Shown here piece after piece: positions 25,860 to 35,738 of a DNA stretch of 61,371 bases (positions are counted from its first letter, which is position 1; every line of letters begins with the position of its first letter). This stretch comes from JAVDCA01 sp035293985 (lineage in GTDB: Bacteria; Pseudomonadota; Alphaproteobacteria; Rhizobiales; Xanthobacteraceae): the NCBI GenBank assembly GCA_035293985.1, contig DATGLS010000011.1, positions 1 through 61,371 on the forward strand, in the 5' to 3' direction. The position numbers and the translations under genes are program-made. Below the pieces are notes generated by a model, which worked only from the letters and a program-made list of their open reading frames with translations, searched no databases and was not told where the DNA came from.

Positions 25860-27392
25860 ATGCTTCCAACCCCGTCCGGCGGGTCAAGTCACAGCGTGGT
25901 GCTGGCGAACGAAGAGGCGCTGCACCGGCTCGTGAAGGATATCGCCATCGCGCTCGAGCCCGGCGACCTGATCACGCTGTCGGGCGATCTCGGCGCCGGC
26001 AAGACCACGCTCGCGCGCGCCCTCATCCGCCATCTCGCCGGCGATCCGGCGGTCGAGGTGCCGAGCCCGACCTTCACGTTGATGCAGACCTACGACCTGC
26101 CGCGCTTCACGGTCGTGCATGCCGACCTCTATCGCGTGTCGGGGTCGAGCGAGCTTGCCGAGCTCGGCTTCGACGACCTGCCCCCCGCCGCCGTCATCCT
26201 GCTCGAATGGCCCGACCGCGCCGCCGGCTTCCTGCCTCCCGACCGCCTCGATATTGCGATCACGCTAGCGCCGCAGCTCGGCACCGAGCATCGCAACCTG
26301 CGCCTCACCGGCTACGGCACCTTCGCGCCGCGCGCCGAGCGGCTCGCCACGGCGCGCAAGTTCATCGACGAGTCGGATTTTGCCGAGGCCGAGCGCGAGC
26401 GGGTCGCCGGCGACGCCTCGGCGCGCTCCTACGAGCGGCTCACGCTCGGCGACCGGCGTGTCATCCTGATGAACTCGCCGCGCCGGCCGGACGGCCCGCC
26501 CGTGCGCAACGGCAAGCCCTACAGCGCGATCGCCCACCTCGCCGAGGACGTCAAGCCGTTCGTCGCCCTGGCCAAGGGCCTGCGCGAGCGCGGCTTCTCG
26601 GCGCCGCAGATCTACGCCGCGGATCTGGAGGAGGGCTTCCTGCTGCTGGAGGACCTCGGCGGCGACGGCGTGGTCGAAGGCGCCCCCCCGGCGCCGATGG
26701 GCTTCCGTTATCAGACGGCGGTCGATGCGCTGATCGCGCTGCACAAGCTCACGTTACCCGACACGCTGCCGGTCGCGCCGACGATCGATCATCGCATTCC
26801 GCCCTACGATCTCGAGGCGCTCTTGATCGAGGTCGAGCTGTTGCCCGACTGGTACCTGCCCTATCGCGGCGCCACGCCGACCGCTGCCGAGCGCGAGACC
26901 TATCTCGCGCTATGGCGTGACGCGCTGGCCTCGGTTCTCGACGAGCGGCCGACCTGGGTGCTGCGCGACTTCCATTCGCCGAACCTCCTGTGGCTGCCGG
27001 ACCGCGCCGGCATCGCGCGGATCGGCCTCCTCGATTTCCAGGACGCCCTGATGGGGCCGCCCGCTTATGACCTTGCCTCGCTCCTGCAGGATGCGCGCGT
27101 CGACGTGCCGGACGAGATCGAGATCGAGCTGCTCGGCCGCTATGTGCGGGCGCGGCGCGAGGCGGAGCCGGATTTCGACATCGCCGAATTCGTCCGTCTC
27201 TATTCGACGCTCGCGGCGCAGCGCGCATCGAAGATCCTCGGCATTTTCGCCCGCCTCGACCGGCGTGACGGCAAGCCGCAGTACCTGCGCCACCTCCCGC
27301 GCGTGTGGAGCTACCTGCAGCGCTCCCTCGCGCATGCGGCTCTATCCCCGCTCGAGGCCTGGTATCAGGTGAATGTACCGGCACCGGAATGA
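25860..27392 (+). CDS. TsaE-AmgK fusion: tRNA t6A ATPase plus MurNAc/GlcNAc kinase
   Basis: A 510-residue two-domain protein. Residues about 15-160 are TsaE, the ATPase partner of the TsaBD complex that makes t6A37 in tRNA: Walker A GDLGAGKTT at 42-50, SPTFTLMQ, HADLYRV and LLEWPDR. Residues about 180-505 are an aminoglycoside-phosphotransferase-fold kinase matching AmgK, which phosphorylates MurNAc/GlcNAc at the anomeric position (LRDFHSPNLLWL, LLDFQDALMGPPAYDLASL). MurU is encoded two genes on, fitting the AmgK-MurU cell-wall recycling route. No stop or restart lies between the domains. Confidence 0.88.
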   Translation: MLPTPSGGSSHSVVLANEEALHRLVKDIAIALEPGDLITLSGDLGAGKTTLARALIRHLAGDPAVEVPSPTFTLMQTYDLPRFTVVHADLYRVSGSSELAELGFDDLPPAAVILLEWPDRAAGFLPPDRLDIAITLAPQLGTEHRNLRLTGYGTFAPRAERLATARKFIDESDFAEAERERVAGDASARSYERLTLGDRRVILMNSPRRPDGPPVRNGKPYSAIAHLAEDVKPFVALAKGLRERGFSAPQIYAADLEEGFLLLEDLGGDGVVEGAPPAPMGFRYQTAVDALIALHKLTLPDTLPVAPTIDHRIPPYDLEALLIEVELLPDWYLPYRGATPTAAERETYLALWRDALASVLDERPTWVLRDFHSPNLLWLPDRAGIARIGLLDFQDALMGPPAYDLASLLQDARVDVPDEIEIELLGRYVRARREAEPDFDIAEFVRLYSTLAAQRASKILGIFARLDRRDGKPQYLRHLPRVWSYLQRSLAHAALSPLEAWYQVNVPAPE

Positions 27393-27540
27393 CGGCGCAG
27401 ATACGAATTCCGTGCCGGAATGCCCGATTTGACCCAGGGGAGGTGCTTTAGGCGTTTGACGACCTGCGGTCGGTAATCGCTTGTTGAGGACTTCGGCCTA
27501 GGTTCGCGGGTTACAGACGGCGCCGGATGGAGGCCCACGC

Positions 27541-27960
27541 ATGGCCACCGAACGCAGGAGTTTCAACCGGGTTCCTTTCGATCGCGGCTATATGGCCCGC
27601 ATCATGGCGATCGACGGGACCTGGCAACGCGAATGCCGTATTGGCGACGTTTCCGAGACCGGCGCCAAGCTGTACATACGGGATTCGGTCGAGGGCATCG
27701 ACACCAAGGAATTCTTCCTCGTGCTGTCGCCGACCGGCAATGCCCACAGGCGCTGCCAGCGCGTCTGGATCAACGGCGACGAAATCGGCGTCACATTTCT
27801 CCGTGATCAGCCATCCGGGCCGCCGCGGCGCGCATCACGGCGCCTGGACCATTATCCCGATCCGTCCGAGACCCAGTCGCATTCGGGCGGACATCCGGCG
27901 GGCAAGCATTCCGATGGCCCTGCCGCCGATGCGGATGAAGGCGAGAAGCCTTCTACCTGA
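27541..27960 (+). CDS. PilZ-domain protein
   Basis: A 139-residue protein with an N-terminal PilZ domain (about residues 1-95), a c-di-GMP receptor fold. Both binding motifs are present: RRSFNRVPF (RxxxR) and GDVSETGAKL (the D/N-x-S-x-x-G motif). The C-terminal 40 residues are polar, His/Ser/Asp-rich and probably disordered. GGAGG lies 7 bases before the ATG. It sits between the amgK and murU genes, so its effect may concern envelope functions, but no target is visible. Confidence 0.85.
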   Translation: MATERRSFNRVPFDRGYMARIMAIDGTWQRECRIGDVSETGAKLYIRDSVEGIDTKEFFLVLSPTGNAHRRCQRVWINGDEIGVTFLRDQPSGPPRRASRRLDHYPDPSETQSHSGGHPAGKHSDGPAADADEGEKPST

Positions 27961-28132
27961 CTCAAACGAGGCGACCTTTCCGCGCGGCGATCCGATTTAA
28001 GGCAGCATCACGACGGCGGCGGCTCGCTGGGGATCATCAAATCGTGAATCGCGGCTGTCATCTTTGCGTCGACCGCGGTCCCTATGATTCGCGTCGCAAA
28101 TGTTCGACTTGTAAATTGAACTCGAGGGCTCG

Positions 28133-28870
28133 ATGCCGAAACCGCGACGTACCGCCGTTCCCCGCAACGCCATGATCCTCGCCGCCGGGCTCGGCACGCG
28201 CATGCGTCCGCTCACCAATACGCTGCCGAAGCCGCTGGTGCCCGTCGGCGGCAAGCCGCTGATCAATCACGTGCTCGATCGTCTTGCCGCAGCCGGCGTC
28301 GAGACCGCAGTCGTCAACGTCCACCACTTCGCCGACCAGATCGAGCAGCATCTCAAACCGCGCCGCGCGCCCAAGATCATCATCTCGGACGAGCGCGATG
28401 CCGTGCTCGGCACCGGCGGCGGCATCGCCAAGGCGCTCCCGCTGATCGGCACCGCGCCCTTCTTCGTCGTCAACGCCGACACCTTGTGGATCGACGGCGT
28501 GAAGTCCAACCTGGAGCGGCTCGCGGCCGCGTTCCAGCCCGGCGCGATGGACGCGCTGCTTCTGCTCGCGCCGACCGCGACCAGCGTCGGTTACGGCGGA
28601 CGCGGCGATTTCGTCATGGGGCCGGACGGCAAGCTGCGCCGCCGGGCGGAGCGCGAGGTCGCGCCGTTCGTCTATGCCGGCATCGCGATCCTCGCGCCGA
28701 CGCTGTTCAAGGACGCGCCGCAGGGCGAGTTTGCGCTCACCGCCCTGTTCGACCGCGCGATCGAGGACGAGCGGCTCTACGGCCTGCGGCTCGAAGGCGT
28801 GTGGATGCATGTCGGCACGCCGGAGGCGGTTGCGGCCGCCGAGCAGGCGATCCTCGCCAGCGCGGCGTGA
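28133..28870 (+). CDS. murU: N-acetylmuramate-1-phosphate uridylyltransferase MurU
   Basis: A 245-residue sugar-1-phosphate nucleotidyltransferase. The N-terminal signature AMILAAGLGTRMRPLTNTLP, followed by KPLVPVGGKPLI, is complete, and the metal-site Asp lies in VVNADTLW. With the AmgK domain just upstream this is best read as MurU, making UDP-MurNAc from recycled MurNAc-1-phosphate and so bypassing the fosfomycin-sensitive MurA step. A general glucose- or mannose-1-phosphate nucleotidyltransferase is the alternative from sequence alone. Confidence 0.83.
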   Translation: MPKPRRTAVPRNAMILAAGLGTRMRPLTNTLPKPLVPVGGKPLINHVLDRLAAAGVETAVVNVHHFADQIEQHLKPRRAPKIIISDERDAVLGTGGGIAKALPLIGTAPFFVVNADTLWIDGVKSNLERLAAAFQPGAMDALLLLAPTATSVGYGGRGDFVMGPDGKLRRRAEREVAPFVYAGIAILAPTLFKDAPQGEFALTALFDRAIEDERLYGLRLEGVWMHVGTPEAVAAAEQAILASAA

Positions 28871-28881
28871 CCATGGCAGAG

Positions 28882-28952
28882 CGCGAATAGTGAGTGGCGA
28901 ATAGCGAGTAGTTCTCGTCCCATTCGCCACTCGCCATTCGCTATTCGCGAGC
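28882..28952. repeat. Dispersed palindromic repeat (GCGAATAG/CTATTCGC type), copy 2
   Basis: CGCGAATAGTGAGTGGCGAATAG on the left is matched by CATTCGCCACTCGCC and GCTATTCGCG on the right, with a short centre. The arms form a near-perfect long hairpin. It lies between murU and addB, 20 bases before the addB start, so it may be in the addB leader. Same family as 25708-25785. Confidence 0.75.
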
Positions 28953-28971
28953 GCGGCGATATAAACGCCGC

Positions 28972-31900
28972 ATGAGCGGCGATTCCCCCAAAGCCCGCGT
29001 CTTCACCGTTCCGGCGTCGGTTCCATTCCTGCCGACGCTGGTGCGCGCGCTCGTCGACGGTGCGCTGGTGCCGGGCTTTGCGCCGGGGACCGATCCGCTC
29101 GCGCTCAGCGCCGCGACCCTCTATCTGCCGACCCGGCGCGCGTGCCGGCTCGCGCGCGATATCTTCCTCGATGTGCTCGGCAGCGAGGCGGCGCTGCTGC
29201 CGCGCGTCGTGCCGATCGGCGACATCGACGAGGACGAGATCGCCTTCGCCGAGATCGCGACCGGCGCCGCGGCCGCCGATGCGCTCGACCTGCCGCCGGC
29301 GCTCGGCGGGCTCACGCGGCGCATGCTCCTCGCCCGGCTCGTGCTCGCCTGGGCGCAGCGCCTCAAGCCGTCGCCCGGCGACCAGCCGCTGGTGGTCGGC
29401 ACGCCGGCCGCCGCGCTCGCGCTCGCCGACGATCTCGCCCACCTCATGGACGATCTCGCGACCCGCGAGATCGACTGGAGCCGGCTCGACGGCCTCGTGC
29501 CCGAGCACGTCGACCGCTATTGGCAGCTCACCCTCGACTTCCTCAAGATCGCGCGCGAGGCGTGGCCGGAAATCCTCAAAGAGCGCGACGCGATCGAGCC
29601 GGCCGCACGGCGCGACCGGCTGATCAACGCCGAAGCGGCGCGGCTCGCGGCGGCGTCCGGAGGCCCGGTGATCGCGGCCGGCTCGACCGGCTCGATGCCG
29701 GCGACCGCGAAGCTGCTCGCCACCATCGCGGCGCTGCCGCACGGCGCCGTCGTGCTGCCCGGCCTCGATACGGATCTCGACGACGACGCCTGGGAGCTGA
29801 TCGGCGCGGGCGGCGACGACGAGAGCTGGCCTGCCTTCGGACATCCGCAATTCGCCATGCACGGCTTGCTCGCGCGCATCGGCATCGGCCGCGCCCAGGT
29901 CGCGCACCTGCAGCCGCCCGGTGCGCACGGGCGCGAGGTGCTGTTGTCAGAGGCGCTGCGCCCGGCGCGCGCGACCGATCGCTGGCAGGAGCGCCTGCGC
30001 GAGGTGGAGGACGAGCTCGCCCGCGGCATCGCCGATATCGCGATGATCGAGGCGGCCAATGCCGAGGAGGAGGCACTCGCGATCGCGGTCGCGTTGCGTG
30101 GGGCACTGGAGCGGCCCGGCAAGACGGCCGCACTGGTGACGCCCGACCGCGCGCTCGCGCGGCGCGTGCTCGCCGCGCTCGGCCGCTGGAGCATCGCCGC
30201 CGACGACTCGGGCGGCGACGCGCTCGCCGATACGCCGGCCGGCGTGCTCGCGCGGCTCACCGCCGAGGCAGCGCTCACAGGCATCCCGCCGGTGGCGTTG
30301 CTGGCCGTGATGAAGCACGCGCTTTTTCGTCTCGATGCCCCGGCGGGCGACCACACGAAGGCAATTGCGGCGCTCGAACGTGCCATCCTGCGCGGCCCGC
30401 GGCCACGCGCAGGATCGAGCGGGCTCGCGCACGCGCTCGCGACATTCCGCCGCGAGCTCGCGAAGCTCCGCGCCAAGGAGCGCTCCGAGATTCACGCCGC
30501 TGAGCCGCGCGCCATGATCGCCGACGGCGATCTCGCGGCTGCTGCCACCCTGGTCGAGCGCTTTGCCGCCGCACTGGCGCCGCTCGAACGCCTGGCCGTC
30601 AGCGAGGCTCTTCCGTTCCGCGCAATTGCGGCGGCCCATCGCGAGGTGATCGCCAATCTGACCCGCGATGACGTCGGCGATTGCAGCGCTTTTGCGGAGG
30701 CCGACGGCACCGCACTCACCCAACTGTTCGACGAGATCGCCGAGGACAGCGCGGCCGATATGGCGGTCGCGCCGGCGCACTATGGCGAGACACTCGAGGC
30801 CGTGATGGCCGGACGCGTCGTGCGCCGCCCCGGCGCGCCCGACGCCCGCGTCCATATCTACGGTCCGCTCGAGGCGCGCCTCACCCAAGCCGATTGCGTG
30901 GTCATCGGCGGGCTCGTCGAAGGGGTGTGGCCGCCCGAGCCGCGCAGCGATCCGTGGCTGAACCGGCCGATGCGTCTGCAGCTCGGCCTCGACCTGCCGG
31001 AGCGGCGCATCGGCCTCTCGGCGCATGATTTCGCCCAGCTCATGGGCGCGCCCGAGGTGATCCTGAGCCGTGCCGCCAAGATCGGTGGCGCGCCGGCAGT
31101 GGCATCGCGGTTCGTGCAACGGCTCGCCGCGGTCGTGGGCGAGGCGCGCTGGGACGCGGCGGTCACGCGCGGGGTGGACTATGTCGCGATGGCGCGCGAT
31201 CTCGACCATGCGGCCGCACCCGCGCCGATCAAACCGCCCGAGCCGCGGCCGCCGCGCGCCGCGCGCCCGACCGCACTGTCGGTCACCGACATCGAGCACT
31301 GGCTGCGCGATCCCTACACGATCTACGCCAAGCACATCCTGCGGCTCGCGCGGCTCGATCCGGTCGACATGCCGCCGTCGGCGGCGGATCGCGGCAGCGC
31401 CATTCATGCGGCGGTCGGGCGCTTTGCCGAGGAATTCGCCGCGGGGCTGCCGCCCGACGTCGAGGCCGAGCTGCTGCGCATCGGACGCGAGGAATTCGCC
31501 GCGCTCGAGGATTTTCCCGAGGCACGCGCCCTGTGGTGGCCGCGCTTCGAGCGCATCGCCGCCTGGCTCGCCGCATGGGAGCATGATCGCCGGGCCGGCC
31601 TTGCGGCGATGCGCGCCGAGATCCGTGGCGAAATCTTCCTGCCTCTCGGCGACCGCCAGTTCCGGCTCTATGGCCGCGCCGACCGCATCGAGCGACGGCG
31701 CGGCGGCGGCTACGCGATCCTCGATTTCAAGACCGGCGAGCCGCCGAGCTCGACGCAGGTGCGCATCGGCATCGCGCCGCAGCTCACGCTCGAGGCCGCG
31801 ATGCTGCGGCGCGGCGGGTTTCCCGGCCTCGATCCGCGGCTTCCGATCGATGAGCTTCTCTACGTCCGGCTCAAAGGCGGGGAGCCGCCGGGCGAGCCGC

Positions 31901-32112
31901 GGCCGATCGAGTTCAAGGACCGCTCCCCCGACGACGCCGCCGAGCACGCGCTCGCCAAGCTGACCGAGCTCGCGGCGCGCTTCGACGACGAGGCGATGCC
32001 CTATCGCTCGCTGGTGCTGCCGATGTGGACCAACCGCTACGGCACCTATGACGACCTCGCCCGCGTCAAGGAATGGTCGGCGACCGGCGACGAGATGGAG
32101 GGCGAGGAATGA
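28972..32112 (+). CDS. addB: Double-strand break repair helicase-nuclease subunit AddB
   Basis: A 1046-residue subunit of the AddAB complex, which resects double-strand breaks for RecA loading. The C-terminal third contains a RecB-like PD-(D/E)xK nuclease domain with YGRADRIER and ILDFKTGEPPS. The N-terminal part is a degenerate helicase fold as usual for alphaproteobacterial AddB (a weak ATP-loop region; YLPTRRACRLARDIF). Its TGA overlaps the ATG of addA. Confidence 0.92.
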   Translation: MSGDSPKARVFTVPASVPFLPTLVRALVDGALVPGFAPGTDPLALSAATLYLPTRRACRLARDIFLDVLGSEAALLPRVVPIGDIDEDEIAFAEIATGAAAADALDLPPALGGLTRRMLLARLVLAWAQRLKPSPGDQPLVVGTPAAALALADDLAHLMDDLATREIDWSRLDGLVPEHVDRYWQLTLDFLKIAREAWPEILKERDAIEPAARRDRLINAEAARLAAASGGPVIAAGSTGSMPATAKLLATIAALPHGAVVLPGLDTDLDDDAWELIGAGGDDESWPAFGHPQFAMHGLLARIGIGRAQVAHLQPPGAHGREVLLSEALRPARATDRWQERLREVEDELARGIADIAMIEAANAEEEALAIAVALRGALERPGKTAALVTPDRALARRVLAALGRWSIAADDSGGDALADTPAGVLARLTAEAALTGIPPVALLAVMKHALFRLDAPAGDHTKAIAALERAILRGPRPRAGSSGLAHALATFRRELAKLRAKERSEIHAAEPRAMIADGDLAAAATLVERFAAALAPLERLAVSEALPFRAIAAAHREVIANLTRDDVGDCSAFAEADGTALTQLFDEIAEDSAADMAVAPAHYGETLEAVMAGRVVRRPGAPDARVHIYGPLEARLTQADCVVIGGLVEGVWPPEPRSDPWLNRPMRLQLGLDLPERRIGLSAHDFAQLMGAPEVILSRAAKIGGAPAVASRFVQRLAAVVGEARWDAAVTRGVDYVAMARDLDHAAAPAPIKPPEPRPPRAARPTALSVTDIEHWLRDPYTIYAKHILRLARLDPVDMPPSAADRGSAIHAAVGRFAEEFAAGLPPDVEAELLRIGREEFAALEDFPEARALWWPRFERIAAWLAAWEHDRRAGLAAMRAEIRGEIFLPLGDRQFRLYGRADRIERRRGGGYAILDFKTGEPPSSTQVRIGIAPQLTLEAAMLRRGGFPGLDPRLPIDELLYVRLKGGEPPGEPRPIEFKDRSPDDAAEHALAKLTELAARFDDEAMPYRSLVLPMWTNRYGTYDDLARVKEWSATGDEMEGEE

Positions 32113-35100
32113 GCGTGCGCACCATTCCGGAGCCGGTGCGCCGGCTGCAGGCGCAGGCATCGGACCCGCAGGTCTCCGCCTTCGTGTCGGCGAATGCGGG
32201 CGCCGGCAAGACCCATGTGTTGGCGCTGCGGGTGATCCGGCTGCTGCTCGCCGGCACCGACCCGATGAAAATCCTGTGCATCACCTTCACCAAGGCGGCG
32301 GCCGCCAACATGGCGGCGCGGGTGTTCGACACCCTCGCCCAGTGGATCGCGCTCGACGACGATGCGCTCGACCGCGAGATGCGCGCGATCGGCGAGACCG
32401 CGATCGGGCCTCACCAGCGCGCCCGCGCGCGCCGCCTGTTCGCGTCCGCGCTCGACACGCCGGGCGGCCTCAAGGTGCAGACCATCCACGCGTTCTGCAC
32501 CCGCCTGCTGCATCAGTTTCCGTTCGAGGCCAATGTGGCGGCGCGATTCGCCGTGCTCGACGAGCGCGCCGAGGACGAGCTTTTGACCCGCTCCGTCCTC
32601 GCGGTGCTGCTCGATGCCACGCGATCGCCCGGGACGCCGCTCGCCGGCGCGCTCGCGGCCGCGATCGCGGCGGCGGCTGACCGCACCTTCCGTGAGCTGG
32701 TGCGCGAGCTGATGGCACGGCGCGACGAGGTGACCACCTGGATCGCCCGCGCCGGCGGTGTCGCCAAGGCGATCGACGAGCTGTCGCGAACGCTCGGCAT
32801 CGACCCGAAGCTCGATCTCGCGGCGCTCGACCACGAGCTTCTCGACGGCGGCGAGATGCCTTCGGCGCAATGGACGGCAATCGCGGCGCTGTGCGAGGAA
32901 GGATCGAAGACCGACAACGAGCGCGGTGCGCAGCTGCGCGCCGCCTTCGCGGCCGGCGGGGCGACGCGCGTTGCGGAGTATCTGTCGGTCTTCCTCACCG
33001 ACACGATGAGCGCACGCAAGAACGTCATCACCGTCGGCCTCGGACGGAAGCGGCCGGAGCTCGCCGAGCGGCTTGCGCGCGAGCAGGGACGCGTCTGCGC
33101 CCTGCTGGAAAAGCGCAACGCCATCCTCTGCCGCGACCGCACCGCGGCGCTCATCACCATCGGCGCGGCGGTGATCGCGCGCTACCGCGCCGAGAAAGAG
33201 GCGCGCGGCCTGCTCGACTACGACGATCTCATCGTCAAGACGCTGACGCTGCTCACCACCGTCAATCCGGGGTGGGTGCACTACAAGCTCGACCGCGGCA
33301 TCGATCACGTGCTGATCGACGAGGCGCAGGACACGAGCGAGGCGCAGTGGGAGATCATAACGCGCCTGGTCGCCGAGTTCACCTCGGGCACCGGCGCGCG
33401 CGACGTGGTGCGCACGATCTTCGCGGTCGGCGACGAGAAGCAGTCGATCTTCTCGTTCCAGGGCGCGGTTCCGCGCAAGTTCGACGACATGCGCTGGCGC
33501 TTCGAGCAGGCGCACGTGGCGATCGGCGCGAGCTGGCGCTTCGTGCGGTTCGGCCATTCGTTCCGCTCGGGGCCGAACGTGCTCGGCGCCGTCGACGAGG
33601 TGTTCAGCCGGCCGGAGATCTTCCCGAGCGTCACCTCCGACACGGAGGGGTTCGATCCGCATCTGTCGCTGCCCGACGCGGCGCCCGGTCTGGTCGAGAT
33701 CTGGCCGATCATCCGGCCCCCCGAGCGGCGCGAGATGGAGGGCTGGGACGCGCCGTTCGACGCGCTGTCACAGACGAGCCCGCAGGTGCGGCTCGCCAAC
33801 CGCATCGCCGAGACGATCGCCCAGGGTATCCGCGGCGGCGAGCCGCTCGGGCGCGAGCGCCGGCCGATGCGGGCGGGCGACGTGCTGGTGCTGGTGCGCC
33901 AGCGCGGCGCGCTGTTCGAGGCGATCATCCGCGCGCTCAAGCAGCGCCACATCGCGGTCGCGGGCGCCGATCGGCTGGTGCTGACCGAGCATATCGCGGT
34001 GGTCGACCTGATGGCGCTCGCCGATGCGCTGCTGTTGCCGCACGACGATCTGGCGCTCGCGGTCACGCTCAAGAGCCCGCTGTTCGGCATCGACGAGGAG
34101 CAGCTGTTCGACCTCGCCCATGGCCGCGCGGGCTCGCTGCGGGCGGCGCTGGCAGCGAAGCATGCCGAGGCGCCCGCTTTCGCGGCCGCGCAGGCGCTGC
34201 TCGATCGCTGCGCCGCGCAGGCGCGCGGCGCGACGCCGTTCGGCTTCTATGCGTGGCTGCTCGGGGCGGCCGGCGGGCGGGCGAAATTCCTGCGTCGGCT
34301 GGGACCGGAGGCGGCGGATGCGCTCGACGAGTTCCTCGAGCTCGCGCTCGACTACGAGCGGCGCGAACCGCCCTCGCTGCAGGGCTTCATGGCGTGGCTG
34401 CGGGCCGCCCAGACCGAGATCAAGCGCGACATGGAAATCTCCCGCGACGAGGTGCGGGTGATGACGGTGCACGGCGCCAAGGGCCTGGAGGCGCCGCTGG
34501 TGATCCTTGCCGACACCACCTCGGCGCCCGCCGGGCCGCGCCCGCCGCGGCTCCTCGGCTTGCCGGCGCCGAATGCCGCGCCGGGCACGCCCGACCGCAT
34601 CGTGTGGGCGGGAAAGAAGGCGACGGACGCACCTCCAGTCGCTTCCGCGCGCCAGACTGCACGCGCCGAAGCCGAGCACGAGTATCGCCGCCTGCTCTAC
34701 GTCGCGATGACGCGCGCCGCCGACCGGCTGATCGTCGCCGGCTGCGAGGGCGAGCGCGCGCGCCCCGCCGGCTGCTGGTACGACCTCGTGCTCGACGGTC
34801 TGCGCGGCCGTGAGGGTTTTCACACGGTCGGCGAAGGCGACGCGCAGGTCTGGCGCTACCGCAAGGTCCCGGACACGACGCCGCCGCGGCTGGTCGACGC
34901 CTCTGCGCAAGGCGAATTCGCGCTGCAGGCGCCCTTCCCGGTCTGGCTGCGGCGGGCGGCCGCGGCCGAGCCGGAACGCATTGCCGCGATCACCCCCTCG
35001 GAGAGCGAGGGGAGGAGCCCGGCCGAGCGCCGTGGCGCCGGCGGCGAGGCGCGCCGCCTCGCCATCGCGCGCGGCACGCTGATCCACCGGCTGATGCAAT

Positions 35101-35591
35101 CGTTGCCCGACATCGCGCCGGGGCGCCGCGCCGAGGCGGCGCGACGCTACGTCGCGCGCGCCGCGGCGGATTTCACGCCGGAGGAGCGCGAGGCCTTCGT
35201 GGCGACCACGCTGCAGCTCCTCGACGACCCGCGCTTCGCCGCGCTGTTCGCGCCGGGCAGCCGCGCCGAGGTGCCGATCATCGGTCGCCTGACGCGTGCG
35301 GGCCGCGCGCCGTTGCCGGTGTCGGGGCAGATCGACCGGCTCGCGGTGACCGACAGCGCGGTGCTGATCGCCGACTACAAGACGAACCGACCGGCGCCGC
35401 GCACGCTCGAGGAGGCGATCGGCGCCTATCCGGCCTACGTGCGCCAGCTCGCGCTCTATCGCGCGATGGTCGGCAGGCTCTATCCCGGTCGCGTGGTGCG
35501 GGCGGCGCTGATCTGGACCGATGTACCTGATTTGATGGAATTTTCTGCCGACGTGCTCGAGGCCGAGATGGCTCGCCTCACCTCCGCGTGA
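32109..35591 (+). CDS. addA: Double-strand break repair helicase-nuclease subunit AddA
   Basis: The 1160-residue UvrD/RecB-type motor and nuclease subunit of AddAB. Walker A is SANAGAGKTHVLALR (about residues 26-40), motif Ia CITFTKAAAANMAARV, Walker B VLIDEAQDTSEAQW, motif VI region EYRRLLYVAMTRAADRL. The C-terminal nuclease has GQIDRLAVTD and IADYKTNRPAP. Start at ATG 32109 (ATGA overlap with addB, GAGGA upstream). The frame from 32073 is only a short extension inside addB. Confidence 0.95.
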   Translation: MSVRTIPEPVRRLQAQASDPQVSAFVSANAGAGKTHVLALRVIRLLLAGTDPMKILCITFTKAAAANMAARVFDTLAQWIALDDDALDREMRAIGETAIGPHQRARARRLFASALDTPGGLKVQTIHAFCTRLLHQFPFEANVAARFAVLDERAEDELLTRSVLAVLLDATRSPGTPLAGALAAAIAAAADRTFRELVRELMARRDEVTTWIARAGGVAKAIDELSRTLGIDPKLDLAALDHELLDGGEMPSAQWTAIAALCEEGSKTDNERGAQLRAAFAAGGATRVAEYLSVFLTDTMSARKNVITVGLGRKRPELAERLAREQGRVCALLEKRNAILCRDRTAALITIGAAVIARYRAEKEARGLLDYDDLIVKTLTLLTTVNPGWVHYKLDRGIDHVLIDEAQDTSEAQWEIITRLVAEFTSGTGARDVVRTIFAVGDEKQSIFSFQGAVPRKFDDMRWRFEQAHVAIGASWRFVRFGHSFRSGPNVLGAVDEVFSRPEIFPSVTSDTEGFDPHLSLPDAAPGLVEIWPIIRPPERREMEGWDAPFDALSQTSPQVRLANRIAETIAQGIRGGEPLGRERRPMRAGDVLVLVRQRGALFEAIIRALKQRHIAVAGADRLVLTEHIAVVDLMALADALLLPHDDLALAVTLKSPLFGIDEEQLFDLAHGRAGSLRAALAAKHAEAPAFAAAQALLDRCAAQARGATPFGFYAWLLGAAGGRAKFLRRLGPEAADALDEFLELALDYERREPPSLQGFMAWLRAAQTEIKRDMEISRDEVRVMTVHGAKGLEAPLVILADTTSAPAGPRPPRLLGLPAPNAAPGTPDRIVWAGKKATDAPPVASARQTARAEAEHEYRRLLYVAMTRAADRLIVAGCEGERARPAGCWYDLVLDGLRGREGFHTVGEGDAQVWRYRKVPDTTPPRLVDASAQGEFALQAPFPVWLRRAAAAEPERIAAITPSESEGRSPAERRGAGGEARRLAIARGTLIHRLMQSLPDIAPGRRAEAARRYVARAAADFTPEEREAFVATTLQLLDDPRFAALFAPGSRAEVPIIGRLTRAGRAPLPVSGQIDRLAVTDSAVLIADYKTNRPAPRTLEEAIGAYPAYVRQLALYRAMVGRLYPGRVVRAALIWTDVPDLMEFSADVLEAEMARLTSA

Positions 35592-35598
35592 CTTTGCC

Positions 35599-35627
35599 TT
35601 GACGCTTGCGGGTTCGCTCCATAGGTT
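35599..35627 (+). promoter_or_regulatory. Probable promoter of trxA
   Basis: TTGACG at 35599-35604 is followed after 17 bases by TAGGTT at 35622-35627. The pair lies just after the addA stop and about 110 bases before the trxA start, so trxA can be transcribed independently of addAB. Confidence 0.5.
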
Positions 35628-35738
35628 TTCGTTTCCTTCGCGGGCCGGATTCGCCCGCTCCCGCACAGCGCATGATGCCGGAAAGTGGTGTCACCGGTTT
35701 TCGTAAAAGATCATGCGCCAACTGAACGAGGTTCTCCC

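Noticed and set aside
29947..32160. 737-codon minus-strand frame opposite addB
   Set aside because: Antisense shadow with no recognisable domain.
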